Shown here in pieces: positions 1-5,759 of a DNA stretch of 10,838 nt (the first letter of the stretch is position 1; every line of letters starts with the position of its first letter). The translations under genes and the position numbers were made by a program. The DNA lies in the NCBI GenBank assembly GCA_955652925.1, contig CATPCO010000601.1, positions 1 through 10,838 on the forward strand. Direction: 5' to 3'. The DNA comes from an uncultured Xanthobacteraceae bacterium. Lineage in GTDB: Bacteria > Pseudomonadota > Alphaproteobacteria > Rhizobiales > Xanthobacteraceae. Under the pieces are notes generated by a model. That model saw nothing but the letters and a program-made list of their open reading frames with translations. It did no database searches and had not been told where the DNA came from.

Positions 1-1
1 A

Positions 2-46
2 CCGCAGCCGCCGCCATCCGGGCCCCAAGTTCCGCGCTCACAATGA
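2..46 (+). CDS. secG: Probable 3' end of secG (SecYEG translocase subunit), partial
   Basis: Only the last 14 codons plus TGA (44-46) are present. They read as a Pro/Gln/Ser-rich tail, PQPPPSGPQVPRSQ. In Hyphomicrobiales SecG has two membrane segments followed by a disordered Pro-rich tail, and secG commonly lies just upstream of pyrG, which is the case here. SecG is the small accessory subunit of the SecYEG protein-export channel in the inner membrane. The reading frame was chosen by this composition and by the hairpin that starts five bases after the stop. A competing frame runs to a stop at 91-93, through the hairpin, and gives an Arg/Lys-rich peptide, which is less plausible. No domain is visible, so the call rests on context. 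Confidence 0.5.
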   Translation, partial: PQPPPSGPQVPRSQ

Positions 47-50
47 GATT

Positions 51-78
51 GCGAAGGGCCGGGTGACCGGCCCTTCGC
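51..78 (+). terminator. Perfect 12-bp hairpin after secG, likely terminator or mRNA-stabilising stem
   Basis: GCGAAGGGCCGG (51-62) and its exact reverse complement (67-78) flank a GTGA loop. The stem begins five bases after the presumed secG stop. No T-run follows, so it is not a textbook intrinsic terminator. It could be a terminator of the T-poor kind often seen in GC-rich alphaproteobacteria, or a 3'-end protecting stem. Confidence 0.6.
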
Positions 79-88
79 TCGAGAAGCT

Positions 89-241
89 ATGCAAATGAGG
101 AATGCTGAACTCCCAGATCACTTGAAGGCGCTGGTGCAGAGCACTGGCGCAACATGTGAAATCGCCGTCATGCAAAAACCGCATGCGGCGACCTCAAGGC
201 GTCACAGCGGGGCTCTCGGCGAATCGGGAGCGGCGCGCTAA
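89..241 (+). CDS. Possible 50-residue small ORF in the pyrG leader (speculative)
   Basis: An ATG at 89 opens a 50-codon frame (starting MQMRNAELPDHLKALVQ) that ends with TAA at 239-241, 12 bases before the pyrG ATG. A weak purine stretch (GAGAAG, 81-86) precedes it. I recognise no family. Third-position GC, counted by hand, is about 62%, less biased than expected for a well-expressed gene in this GC-rich DNA. The frame also runs through a hairpin at 163-190. It may be a chance ORF, a decayed gene, or a leader peptide. It is listed because it is the only frame of any length filling the secG-pyrG gap. Confidence 0.18.
   Translation: MQMRNAELPDHLKALVQSTGATCEIAVMQKPHAATSRRHSGALGESGAAR
163..190 (+). 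promoter_or_regulatory. Bulged hairpin in the pyrG upstream leader
   Basis: CGCCG-T-CATGC (163-173) pairs with GCATGCGGCG (181-190). This gives ten base pairs with one bulged T (168) around the loop AAAAACC. The element sits 63 nt before the pyrG start codon. No T-run follows, so it is not an obvious terminator. It could be a leader structure in the pyrG mRNA. No function is known to me. Confidence 0.35.
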
Positions 242-253
242 ACATTGGGTCCC

Positions 254-1882
254 ATGGCGCGGTACATCTTTATCACCGGCGGCGTGGTCTCCTCACTGGG
301 CAAGGGTTTGGCATCGGCAGCTTTGGGCGCCCTGTTGCAGGCGCGCGGCTACCGGGTCCGGCTGCGCAAGCTCGACCCCTATCTCAATGTCGATCCCGGA
401 ACCATGTCGCCCTACCAGCATGGCGAGGTCTTCGTCACCGATGACGGGGCGGAGACCGATCTCGACCTGGGGCACTACGAGCGCTTCACCGGCCGCCCCG
501 CCACCCGCCATGACAACATTACGACCGGGCGTATCTACCAGGAAATTCTCGCCAAGGAGCGCCGTGGCGACTATCTGGGCGCCACCATCCAGGTCGTGCC
601 TCACGTCACCAATGCCATCAAGGATTTCATCCGCGAGGGCAACGAGAACTACGATTTTGTGCTGTGCGAGATCGGCGGCACCGTCGGCGACATCGAGGGG
701 CTGCCGTTCTTCGAAGCAATCCGTCAACTCGGCAACGATCTGCCGCGGCATCACGCGATCTACATCCATCTCACCCTGCTGCCGTTCGTCGCTGGCGCGG
801 GAGAGCTCAAAACCAAGCCGACCCAGCACTCGGTCAAGGAATTGCGCTCCATTGGCATCGGGCCCGATATCCTCCTTTGCCGCACGGACAGGCCCATTCC
901 GAGGGAGGAGAGGCGCAAGCTCGGGCTGTTCTGTAACGTCCGTGAGAGCGCGGTGATCGAGGCGCGTGACGTCGACAACATCTATGCCGTGCCCGAGGCC
1001 TACCATGCGGCCGGGCTTGATCGCGAGGTGCTTGCCGCATTCGGCATGCCTCCCCAAAGCGAGCCTGATCTTGCGCGCTGGCAGCTCATCAACGAGCGCA
1101 TCCGCAATCCCGAAGGCGATGTAACGATCGCGATTGTAGGCAAATATACCGGGCTCAAGGACGCCTATAAGTCGCTCATCGAAGCGCTGTCCCATGGCGG
1201 CATCGCCAACAAGGTCAGGGTCAACCTCGATTGGATCGAATCCGAAGTGTTCGAACGCGAGGACCCCGCGCCTTTCCTCGAACACGTGGATGGAATTCTC
1301 GTGCCCGGCGGGTTCGGCCAACGCGGCAGCGAAGGCAAGATCAGAGCCGTGCAGTTCGCGCGCGAGCGGCAGGTCCCGTATTTCGGCATTTGTTTTGGGA
1401 TGCAAATGGCCGTCATCGAGGCGGCGCGCAATCTATGCGGGATCGAGGACGCAAACTCGACCGAGTTCGGCGCGACCCGCGAGCCCGTGGTCGGTCTGAT
1501 GACCGAATGGATGAAAGGCAACGAACTCCAGCTGCGCGGGACGAGCGGCGATCTTGGCGGCACCATGCGGCTTGGCACCTACCCGGCGGTGCTACAGCGC
1601 GGCAGCCGGGCGAGCGAGATTTATGGCGCGACCGACATTTCCGAGCGCCATCGGCACCGTTATGAGGTCAATACCCGTTACAAGGACCGGCTGGAGCAAC
1701 ATGGCATGCGTTTTTCCGGCATGTCCCCCGACGGGCTCTTGCCCGAAATGGTCGAATATGAGGGCCATCCCTGGTTCGTCGGGGTGCAGTTTCACCCCGA
1801 GCTCAAATCACGGCCGTTCGCGCCCCACCCACTGTTTGCTTCGTTTGTCGGCGCCGCGGTCGACCAGAGCCGTCTGGTGTAA
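254..1882 (+). CDS. pyrG: CTP synthase (glutamine-hydrolysing)
   Basis: Makes CTP from UTP, ATP and glutamine, the last step of de novo pyrimidine nucleotide synthesis, in the cytosol. The 542 residues match the usual family length. The N-terminal synthetase half carries the P-loop-like GGVVSSLGKG (9-18, Lys17), RKLDPYLNVDPGTM (38-51) and CEIGGTVGDIEG (138-149). The C-terminal class I glutamine amidotransferase half has the oxyanion region PGGFGQRG (351-358), the nucleophile Cys380 in YFGICFGMQ, and the partners His514 and Glu516 in VQFHPE. All catalytic residues are present, so the enzyme should be active. I chose ATG 254 (MARYIFITGG) because related proteins begin there. An in-frame TTG at 245 adds only three residues. 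No strong Shine-Dalgarno sequence is visible, although the upstream stretch is GGGAGCGG-like. The 207-nt gap after secG suggests a separate promoter or leader. Confidence 0.98.
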   Translation: MARYIFITGGVVSSLGKGLASAALGALLQARGYRVRLRKLDPYLNVDPGTMSPYQHGEVFVTDDGAETDLDLGHYERFTGRPATRHDNITTGRIYQEILAKERRGDYLGATIQVVPHVTNAIKDFIREGNENYDFVLCEIGGTVGDIEGLPFFEAIRQLGNDLPRHHAIYIHLTLLPFVAGAGELKTKPTQHSVKELRSIGIGPDILLCRTDRPIPREERRKLGLFCNVRESAVIEARDVDNIYAVPEAYHAAGLDREVLAAFGMPPQSEPDLARWQLINERIRNPEGDVTIAIVGKYTGLKDAYKSLIEALSHGGIANKVRVNLDWIESEVFEREDPAPFLEHVDGILVPGGFGQRGSEGKIRAVQFARERQVPYFGICFGMQMAVIEAARNLCGIEDANSTEFGATREPVVGLMTEWMKGNELQLRGTSGDLGGTMRLGTYPAVLQRGSRASEIYGATDISERHRHRYEVNTRYKDRLEQHGMRFSGMSPDGLLPEMVEYEGHPWFVGVQFHPELKSRPFAPHPLFASFVGAAVDQSRLV

Positions 1883-1950
1883 ACCGGCTGTTGCGTTTCC
1901 GCGTGCCGGCATTAACGTCGACCCCCCATCCATCTCCTGCGAGGCAAGCA

Positions 1951-2280
1951 ATGATCTACGAATTGCGCATCTATCACTGCGTGACCGGCCGGCTGCCGGC
2001 GCTCCTCAAGCGGTTTGAGACCACAACGCTTGAGCTGTGGAAGCGCCATGGCATCAGACAGGCGGGGTTCTGGACCGTTCTCGTCGGCGACGGCGGCAAT
2101 CAAGACCTGCACTACCTGCTGGCATGGGAATCGCTCGCGGAACGGGAGAAAAAGTGGGCCGCGTTCGGAAGCGATCCCGAATGGCTCTCCAAGCGCGCGG
2201 AGAGCGAGCGTGATGGTCCCATCGTCGCTTCGATCAAGAACATGTTTCTCCAGCCGACCAGTTTCTCGGCAGTGCAGTGA
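1951..2280 (+). CDS. NIPSNAP family protein (dimeric alpha/beta-barrel fold)
   Basis: The 109-residue protein begins MIYELRIYHCVTGRLPALLKRF and ends in a short FLQP tail, the pattern of the NIPSNAP family (PF07978). These proteins are single ferredoxin-like domains that usually dimerise. The family has no established bacterial reaction, so no substrate is proposed. Recognisable features are the YELRxY first strand, the H-G-(I)-x-x-G-F-W segment (residues 31-38) and the LLAWES strand followed by a W-x-x-F helix (residues 71-77). ATG 1951 was chosen over an upstream in-frame start because it has GAGG at 1941-1944 with six bases of spacing and begins at the conserved MIYELR. Its stop overlaps the kdsA start, so it is very likely co-transcribed and translationally coupled with kdsA. 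It follows pyrG by 68 bases. Confidence 0.88.
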   Translation: MIYELRIYHCVTGRLPALLKRFETTTLELWKRHGIRQAGFWTVLVGDGGNQDLHYLLAWESLAEREKKWAAFGSDPEWLSKRAESERDGPIVASIKNMFLQPTSFSAVQ

Positions 2281-3119
2281 CCGTCGAGCCGGGTCCCAAG
2301 CCTATTGTCGAGATCGGAACGGCACGCTTCGGCAACACTCTGCCGCTTGCGTTGATCGCTGGGCCATGTGCCCTCGAAAGCCGCGATCACGCGCTCGAAA
2401 TGGCGGGCGCGCTCAAGGACATCTGCGCAAGGTTGGCAATTGCATTCGTCTACAAGACCTCCTTCGACAAGGCCAATCGTACCAGCGGCAGCAGCAAGCG
2501 AGGGATCGGGCTCAAGGGAGCGCTGCCGATCTTTGCCGAACTGCGTGAAAAGCTTGACATCCCCGTTCTCACCGACGTGCATGAGACGCAGCAATGCGGG
2601 CCCGTCTCCGAGGCGGTCGATGTGCTGCAGATCCCGGCGTTTCTCTGCCGGCAAACCGATCTCATCATCGCTGCCGCGAAAACGGGGCGGGCGATCAACG
2701 TGAAGAAGGGGCAGTTTTTGGCGCCCTGGGACATGGCAAACGTGGTTGCAAAGGTCACGGCCGCCGGCAATACGAATGTGCTGGTCACGGAACGGGGAGC
2801 GTCGTTCGGCTACAACACGCTCGTTTCAGACATGCGGGCGCTGCCGATCCTCGCGGATGCGACCGGAGCGCCGGTCATCTTTGATGCTACCCACTCGGTG
2901 CAACAGCCAGGCGGGCAGGGCACGTCGTCGGGTGGGCAGCGGCAATTTGTGGGCGTGCTGGCGCGCGCGGCGGTAGCCGTCGGAGTGGCCGGGGTCTTTA
3001 TTGAAACCCATCAGGATCCTGATAAGGCACCTTCTGACGGGCCGAATATGATCGCGCTCAAGGATCTCGAGGCCCTGTTGCGCCGGCTCATCGAATTCGA
3101 CCGGCTCGCGAAACATTAA
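2277..3119 (+). CDS. kdsA: 3-deoxy-8-phosphooctulonate synthase (Kdo-8-P synthase), class II metal-type
   Basis: Condenses phosphoenolpyruvate with D-arabinose 5-phosphate to give Kdo 8-phosphate, the committed step toward the Kdo of lipopolysaccharide inner core. The 280 residues are normal length for this TIM-barrel enzyme. Visible motifs are IAGPCALES (27-35), YKTSFDKANRTS (59-70), TDVHE (99-103), DATHSVQQPGG (203-213) and FIETHQDP (241-248). The metal-type KdsA is defined by Cys, His, Glu and Asp ligands, found here as Cys31, His206, Glu243 and Asp254; the metal-independent E. coli type has Asn in place of the Cys. The start is GTG 2277, which overlaps the preceding TGA (GTGA). No independent Shine-Dalgarno sequence is evident, so translation is probably coupled to the NIPSNAP gene. 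It is convergent with queF, and a possible terminator lies between them. Confidence 0.97.
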   Translation: MTVEPGPKPIVEIGTARFGNTLPLALIAGPCALESRDHALEMAGALKDICARLAIAFVYKTSFDKANRTSGSSKRGIGLKGALPIFAELREKLDIPVLTDVHETQQCGPVSEAVDVLQIPAFLCRQTDLIIAAAKTGRAINVKKGQFLAPWDMANVVAKVTAAGNTNVLVTERGASFGYNTLVSDMRALPILADATGAPVIFDATHSVQQPGGQGTSSGGQRQFVGVLARAAVAVGVAGVFIETHQDPDKAPSDGPNMIALKDLEALLRRLIEFDRLAKH

Positions 3120-3160
3120 GATCGGCTTTGCCCCTGCGGGAGCCGAGGCCTTTTCATGGG

Positions 3161-3186
3161 AGCCGCCGTTGTCATGACGGTTGGCT
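3161..3186. terminator. Candidate bidirectional terminator between convergent kdsA and queF
   Basis: AGCCGCCGT (3161-3169) pairs with ACGGTTGGCT (3177-3186), with one bulged T, a G-T wobble and a seven-base loop. A moderately T-rich tract (TGGTTTG) follows on the plus strand. It sits 41 bases after the kdsA stop and 40 bases beyond the end of queF, where convergent genes would need termination. The T-run is weak, so confidence is modest. Confidence 0.35.
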
Positions 3187-3226
3187 TGGTTTGCTCGCGG
3201 CCGCTCCGTCACCGCGCTCGCGCCGA

Positions 3227-3688
3227 TCATCCCCGTCCGCGGTAGGACGCCACACCCTGGTCCGGCAGCCACACGCCCGCGGGCAGCTTGCCGTATTGCC
3301 AGAAGACATCAATGGGCATGCCGCCACGCGGATACCAGTAGCCGCCGATCCGCAGGAACCGAGGCCTAAGGAAAGCTGTCAGCCTCTTTCCGATGCCGAC
3401 CGTGCAATCTTCATGAAAGCCGCCGACGTTTCGGAAGCTCGCGAGATAAAGCTTCAGCGACTTTGATTCAACAAGCCATTTCCCCGGCACATAGTCGATA
3501 ACGAAATGCGCGAAATCAGGCTGCCCGGTAATGGGACAGAGCGTCGTGAACTCCGGCGCGGCGAAGCGTGCAACATAGGGCGTGTCGGGATGCGGATTTG
3601 GCACCCGTACGAGCGCGGCCGCTTCCGGAGATGGAGCGGCACGCGTAGGTCTTCGAAGGTGCTGCAATGGACGTGCGCGCGCAGGCAT
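3227..3688 (-). CDS. queF: NADPH-dependent 7-cyano-7-deazaguanine (preQ0) reductase
   Basis: Reduces the nitrile of preQ0 to the amine preQ1, a step in making the tRNA base queuosine, in the cytosol. The 153 residues match the short, single-domain QueF type. Visible are the nucleophile Cys51 and Asp58 in TTLCPITGQPDFAH, the QueF signature ESKSLKLYL (74-82), and His92-Glu93 in FHEDC. Relative to the Bacillus enzyme (Cys55, Asp62, Glu78, Glu97) each is offset by exactly four residues, so the catalytic set is complete. It ends GGYWYPRGG...YRGRG, typical of alphaproteobacterial QueF. ATG 3688 was chosen. A TTG at 3733 would extend it by 15 residues but overlaps a candidate promoter -35. No clear Shine-Dalgarno sequence is seen, so the exact start is uncertain. 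The gene stands alone on the minus strand between kdsA and eno. Confidence 0.94.
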   Translation of the reverse strand: MPARARPLQHLRRPTRAAPSPEAAALVRVPNPHPDTPYVARFAAPEFTTLCPITGQPDFAHFVIDYVPGKWLVESKSLKLYLASFRNVGGFHEDCTVGIGKRLTAFLRPRFLRIGGYWYPRGGMPIDVFWQYGKLPAGVWLPDQGVASYRGRG

Positions 3689-3705
3689 GAGACAGGTTCG
3701 AAATT

Positions 3706-3733
3706 GCAATAGGAGCTCAGGGACCCTCGTCAA
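3706..3733 (-). promoter_or_regulatory. Candidate sigma-70-type promoter for queF
   Basis: On the minus strand TTGACG (3733-3728) matches five of six consensus -35 bases. A 16-base spacer leads to TATTGC (3711-3706), a poor -10. Transcription would begin near 3699, about ten bases before the queF ATG at 3688, which would exclude the upstream TTG as the start. The -10 is weak, so this is tentative. Confidence 0.28.
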
Positions 3734-3752
3734 AGCGAGCCCAGGAGCAGGT

Positions 3753-3774
3753 TTAAGTTACATGAGTAACCTAA
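3753..3774. promoter_or_regulatory. 22-bp palindrome in the queF-eno divergent region, candidate operator
   Basis: Arms TTAAGTTAC (3753-3761) and GTAACCTAA (3766-3774) are reverse complements except at one position and are separated by ATGA. The inner core GTTAC-N4-GTAAC is perfect. The AT-rich site stands out from GC-rich surroundings and lies between two divergent genes, as expected for a site bound by a dimeric repressor. No regulator gene is in the window, so none is named. Confidence 0.38.
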
Positions 3775-3885
3775 TGGCAAGCGTGGGCAAAAGCATTAGA
3801 GTTGCTCAAGCGGCGGATTGGTCCCGCTCCCGCGCGCTGATTGCATGGTCTTGCGAACGCGTCCGGATCGCCTACAAGCACGGCA

Positions 3886-3932
3886 CCCCCACCCTAACCC
3901 TCCCCCGCGAGCGGGGGAGGGAAGGGTGGGGG
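3886..3932. repeat. GC-rich imperfect palindrome, dispersed intergenic-repeat type, in the eno leader
   Basis: The left arm CCCCCACCCTAACCCTCCC then CCGC (3886-3908) pairs with the right arm GCGGGGGAGGG then AAGGGTGGGGG (3911-3932). The mismatch is confined to TTA versus AA in the middle, and the apex is CGCGAGCG. Elements of this look are common between genes in Bradyrhizobium-like and related genomes. When read through they encode a Leu-Pro-Arg-Glu-rich peptide that often appears as a false N-terminus. Here the same peptide (TLTLPRERGREG) is in frame with eno, which argues against starts upstream of 3948. Only one copy is in this window, so dispersal cannot be shown from it. Confidence 0.75.
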
Positions 3933-3947
3933 ACCCCGCGAGGAACC

Positions 3948-5237
3948 ATGGCCGCAATCGTCGATATCATCGGGCGTGAAATTCTCGACAGCCGTGGCAA
4001 TCCAACCATCGAGGTCGACGTCGTGCTCGAAAATGGCGCAAGAGGGCGCGCTGCCGTCCCGTCCGGCGCCTCGACGGGAACACACGAAGCGGTTGAGTTG
4101 CGCGATGGCGGAAACCGTTACCTCGGTAAGGGGGTCCGCAACGCGGTGGACGCAGTCAACGGCGAGATTTTCGACGCGATTGGCGGAATGGATGCCGAGG
4201 CGCAGGTTAAAATCGACGAGACGCTGGTTGCACTTGATGGCACTCCGAACAAAGCCCGCCTGGGCGCCAATGCCATTCTTGGCGTTTCGCTCGCGGCGGC
4301 CAAAGCCGCCGCAGCCACCGCGCAAGCGCCTCTCTATCGCTACGTCGGCGGACCCGCGGCCCGGCTTTTGCCGGTACCCATGATGAACATTCTCAATGGA
4401 GGAGTGCACGCCGACAACCCGATCGATTTCCAGGAATTCATGATCATGCCGGTCGGAGCACCATCGTTTGCCGAGGCGCTGCGCATCGGGTCCGAAATTT
4501 TCCACACGCTGCGCGCGGCGCTCAAGCAAGCCGGGCACAATACCAATGTCGGAGACGAAGGCGGCTTCGCCCCCAATCTTCCTTCCGCCGATGCCGCCCT
4601 CGATTTCCTGATCTCAGCGGTGGGCAAAGCCGGCTATGACTGCGGCAGCGAGGTCGTGCTGGCACTCGATTGCGCGGCGAGCGAGTTTTTTCGTGATGGC
4701 GCTTATCACTACGAAGGCGAAGGCAAGACGCGGAGAAGAGAGCAGCAGGTCGAATATCTGGCCGATCTCGTGTCGCGCTATCCTATCGTCTCGGTCGAGG
4801 ACGCAATGGCGGAAGACGACATGGAGGGCTGGAGAATGTTGACGCACGCCATCGGCTCGAAGTATCAAATCGTCGGCGATGACGTATTCGTCACAAATGT
4901 TGCAAGATTGTCGGCAGGCATCAGGAATTGCATTGCCAATTCCATCCTGATCAAGGTCAACCAGATCGGAACACTGACCGAGACGCTTGCCGCCGTCGAG
5001 ATGGCGCACAAAGCCGCCTACACTGCGGTGATGTCGCACCGTTCCGGGGAGACCGAGGACTCCACCATTGCCGATCTGGCGGTCGCCACCGGTTGCGGGC
5101 AGATCAAGACCGGCTCGCTTGCACGCTCCGACCGCACCGCCAAGTACAATCAACTGCTGCGGATCGAGGAGGAGCTTGGAGCGCAGGCGCGATATGCGGG
5201 CCGTTCCGTGCTCAAAGCGCAAGGTGCGCAGAGGTGA
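3948..5237 (+). CDS. eno: Enolase (phosphopyruvate hydratase)
   Basis: Interconverts 2-phosphoglycerate and phosphoenolpyruvate in glycolysis and gluconeogenesis, in the cytosol, with two Mg2+ ions. The 429 residues are standard. The N-terminal domain starts MAAIVDIIGREILDSRGNPT, with the mobile loop PSGASTGTHEA at 38-48. In the barrel I see Glu163 (FQEF), Glu204 in GDEGG, the metal ligands Asp241 and Glu284 (SVEDAM) and the GDD at 310-312. Lys336 lies in LIKVNQIGTLTET, SHRSGETED is at 363-371, and Lys387 is in QIKTGS. The catalytic set is complete. ATG 3948 is preceded by GCGAGGA (3938-3944) with a short spacer. An in-frame open stretch extends upstream to 3582, but it crosses the palindromic repeat and is non-homologous, so it is rejected. 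ftsB follows after 60 bases, and the PEP product also feeds KdsA. Confidence 0.98.
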   Translation: MAAIVDIIGREILDSRGNPTIEVDVVLENGARGRAAVPSGASTGTHEAVELRDGGNRYLGKGVRNAVDAVNGEIFDAIGGMDAEAQVKIDETLVALDGTPNKARLGANAILGVSLAAAKAAAATAQAPLYRYVGGPAARLLPVPMMNILNGGVHADNPIDFQEFMIMPVGAPSFAEALRIGSEIFHTLRAALKQAGHNTNVGDEGGFAPNLPSADAALDFLISAVGKAGYDCGSEVVLALDCAASEFFRDGAYHYEGEGKTRRREQQVEYLADLVSRYPIVSVEDAMAEDDMEGWRMLTHAIGSKYQIVGDDVFVTNVARLSAGIRNCIANSILIKVNQIGTLTETLAAVEMAHKAAYTAVMSHRSGETEDSTIADLAVATGCGQIKTGSLARSDRTAKYNQLLRIEEELGAQARYAGRSVLKAQGAQR

Positions 5238-5259
5238 TTCGATCGGAGCGCACGCGTCG

Positions 5260-5274
5260 TTAAAGTTGCCTTAA
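5260..5274 (+). promoter_or_regulatory. CtrA-type binding box upstream of ftsB
   Basis: TTAA (5260-5263), seven bases AGTTGCC, then TTAA (5271-5274). This is an exact match to the TTAA-N7-TTAA consensus of the alphaproteobacterial cell-cycle regulator CtrA, known from Caulobacter. It ends 23 bases before the ftsB ATG, in a 60-base gap between eno and ftsB. Whether it activates or represses cannot be told from the sequence; its closeness to the start would suit either a box overlapping the promoter or a repressing site. Confidence 0.55.
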
Positions 5275-5297
5275 GCTCGCGGCGCCATCTTCGGGCC

Positions 5298-5615
5298 ATG
5301 GTCACACGCCGCCGACTCCGCACCGTCACGAATGCGCTTGCGCTCTATACCATTGCCGCGCTTCTGATCGGCTATTTCGGGGTAAATGCCTATACCGGCA
5401 ATCACGGCCTGCGTGCCCGGCAAGACCTCGACCAGGAAATTGCGCAGCTCACCGATGAGCTCGCCCGCCTCAAAGCCGAGCGCGCGGCCTGGCAGCGCAA
5501 AGTCTCCTTCCTCAAGCCTGAGAGCATTGATCGGGATATGCTGGATGAGCGCGCTCGCACGCTGCTGCAATACGCAGATCCGCGCGATCTCATTCTCCAG
5601 CTCCCGGCGCGCTGA
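5298..5615 (+). CDS. ftsB: FtsB/DivIC-family septum formation initiator protein
   Basis: A small bitopic division protein. In the family, FtsB forms a coiled-coil complex with FtsL and FtsQ at the septum and helps activate septal peptidoglycan synthesis. The 105 residues show a basic N-terminus (VTRRRLR) on the cytoplasmic side, one membrane segment at about residues 12-32 (NALALYTIAALLIGYFGVNAY), and a periplasmic coiled coil at about 39-70. A C-terminal segment follows with LKPESIDRDMLDERAR (72-87) and a DPRDLIL end, as in the DivIC/FtsB family (PF04977). ATG 5298 fits the expected N-terminus; only a weak purine stretch (TCGGG) precedes it. It lies between eno and pdhA, the usual alphaproteobacterial arrangement, and has a CtrA-type box upstream, consistent with cell-cycle control. 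Confidence 0.9.
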   Translation: MVTRRRLRTVTNALALYTIAALLIGYFGVNAYTGNHGLRARQDLDQEIAQLTDELARLKAERAAWQRKVSFLKPESIDRDMLDERARTLLQYADPRDLILQLPAR

Positions 5616-5629
5616 TATGTCCAGCAATT

Positions 5630-5656
5630 GACCGGGCGCATTGGCGAAGCCCGGTC
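5630..5656 (+). terminator. Hairpin downstream of ftsB, possible weak terminator
   Basis: GACCGGGC (5630-5637) and GCCCGGTC (5649-5656) form a perfect 8-bp GC-rich stem around an 11-base loop, 14 bases after the ftsB stop. No T-run follows. Together with the 144-base gap to pdhA, it suggests that ftsB and the pdh cluster may be separate transcription units. Confidence 0.35.
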
Positions 5657-5712
5657 CGGCTGCCTATCTCCCGGCGGATGCGACCCTGTTGCCTTTCGCT
5701 GCGAGATGATTT

Positions 5713-5730
5713 CGACTATTGCAATGGTCG
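5713..5730. promoter_or_regulatory. 18-bp near-palindrome upstream of pdhA, candidate operator
   Basis: CGACTATTGCAATGGTCG is symmetric at eight of nine base pairs (the exception is T5717 against G5726), with a perfect ATTGCAAT core. It ends 29 bases before the pdhA ATG, where a repressor dimer could block the start of transcription of the pdh cluster. Symmetric sites with TTGCAA cores are common among winged-helix regulators such as the MarR family, but the regulator here is unknown. Confidence 0.42.
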
Positions 5731-5759
5731 TCTCACCGAAGCTCGTTCGCGAGGAAAAA

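Noticed and set aside
245..253. TTG start for pyrG three codons upstream
   Set aside because: The ATG at 254 gives the conserved MARYIFITGG start, and TTG is a rarer initiator with no better ribosome site.
293..1405. Minus-strand open frame of 370 codons opposite pyrG
   Set aside because: It lies entirely antisense to a certain gene, shows no recognisable motif, and is the usual by-product of high third-position GC.
3582..3947. N-terminal extension of enolase (122 codons in frame)
   Set aside because: It overlaps queF antisense and runs through the palindromic repeat; enolases begin at the MAAIVDIIGRE segment, where a ribosome site is present.
5628..5759. N-terminal extension of PdhA (44 codons in frame)
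   Set aside because: It begins inside the hairpin after ftsB and has no homology; ATG 5760 has a strong GAGGA four bases upstream.
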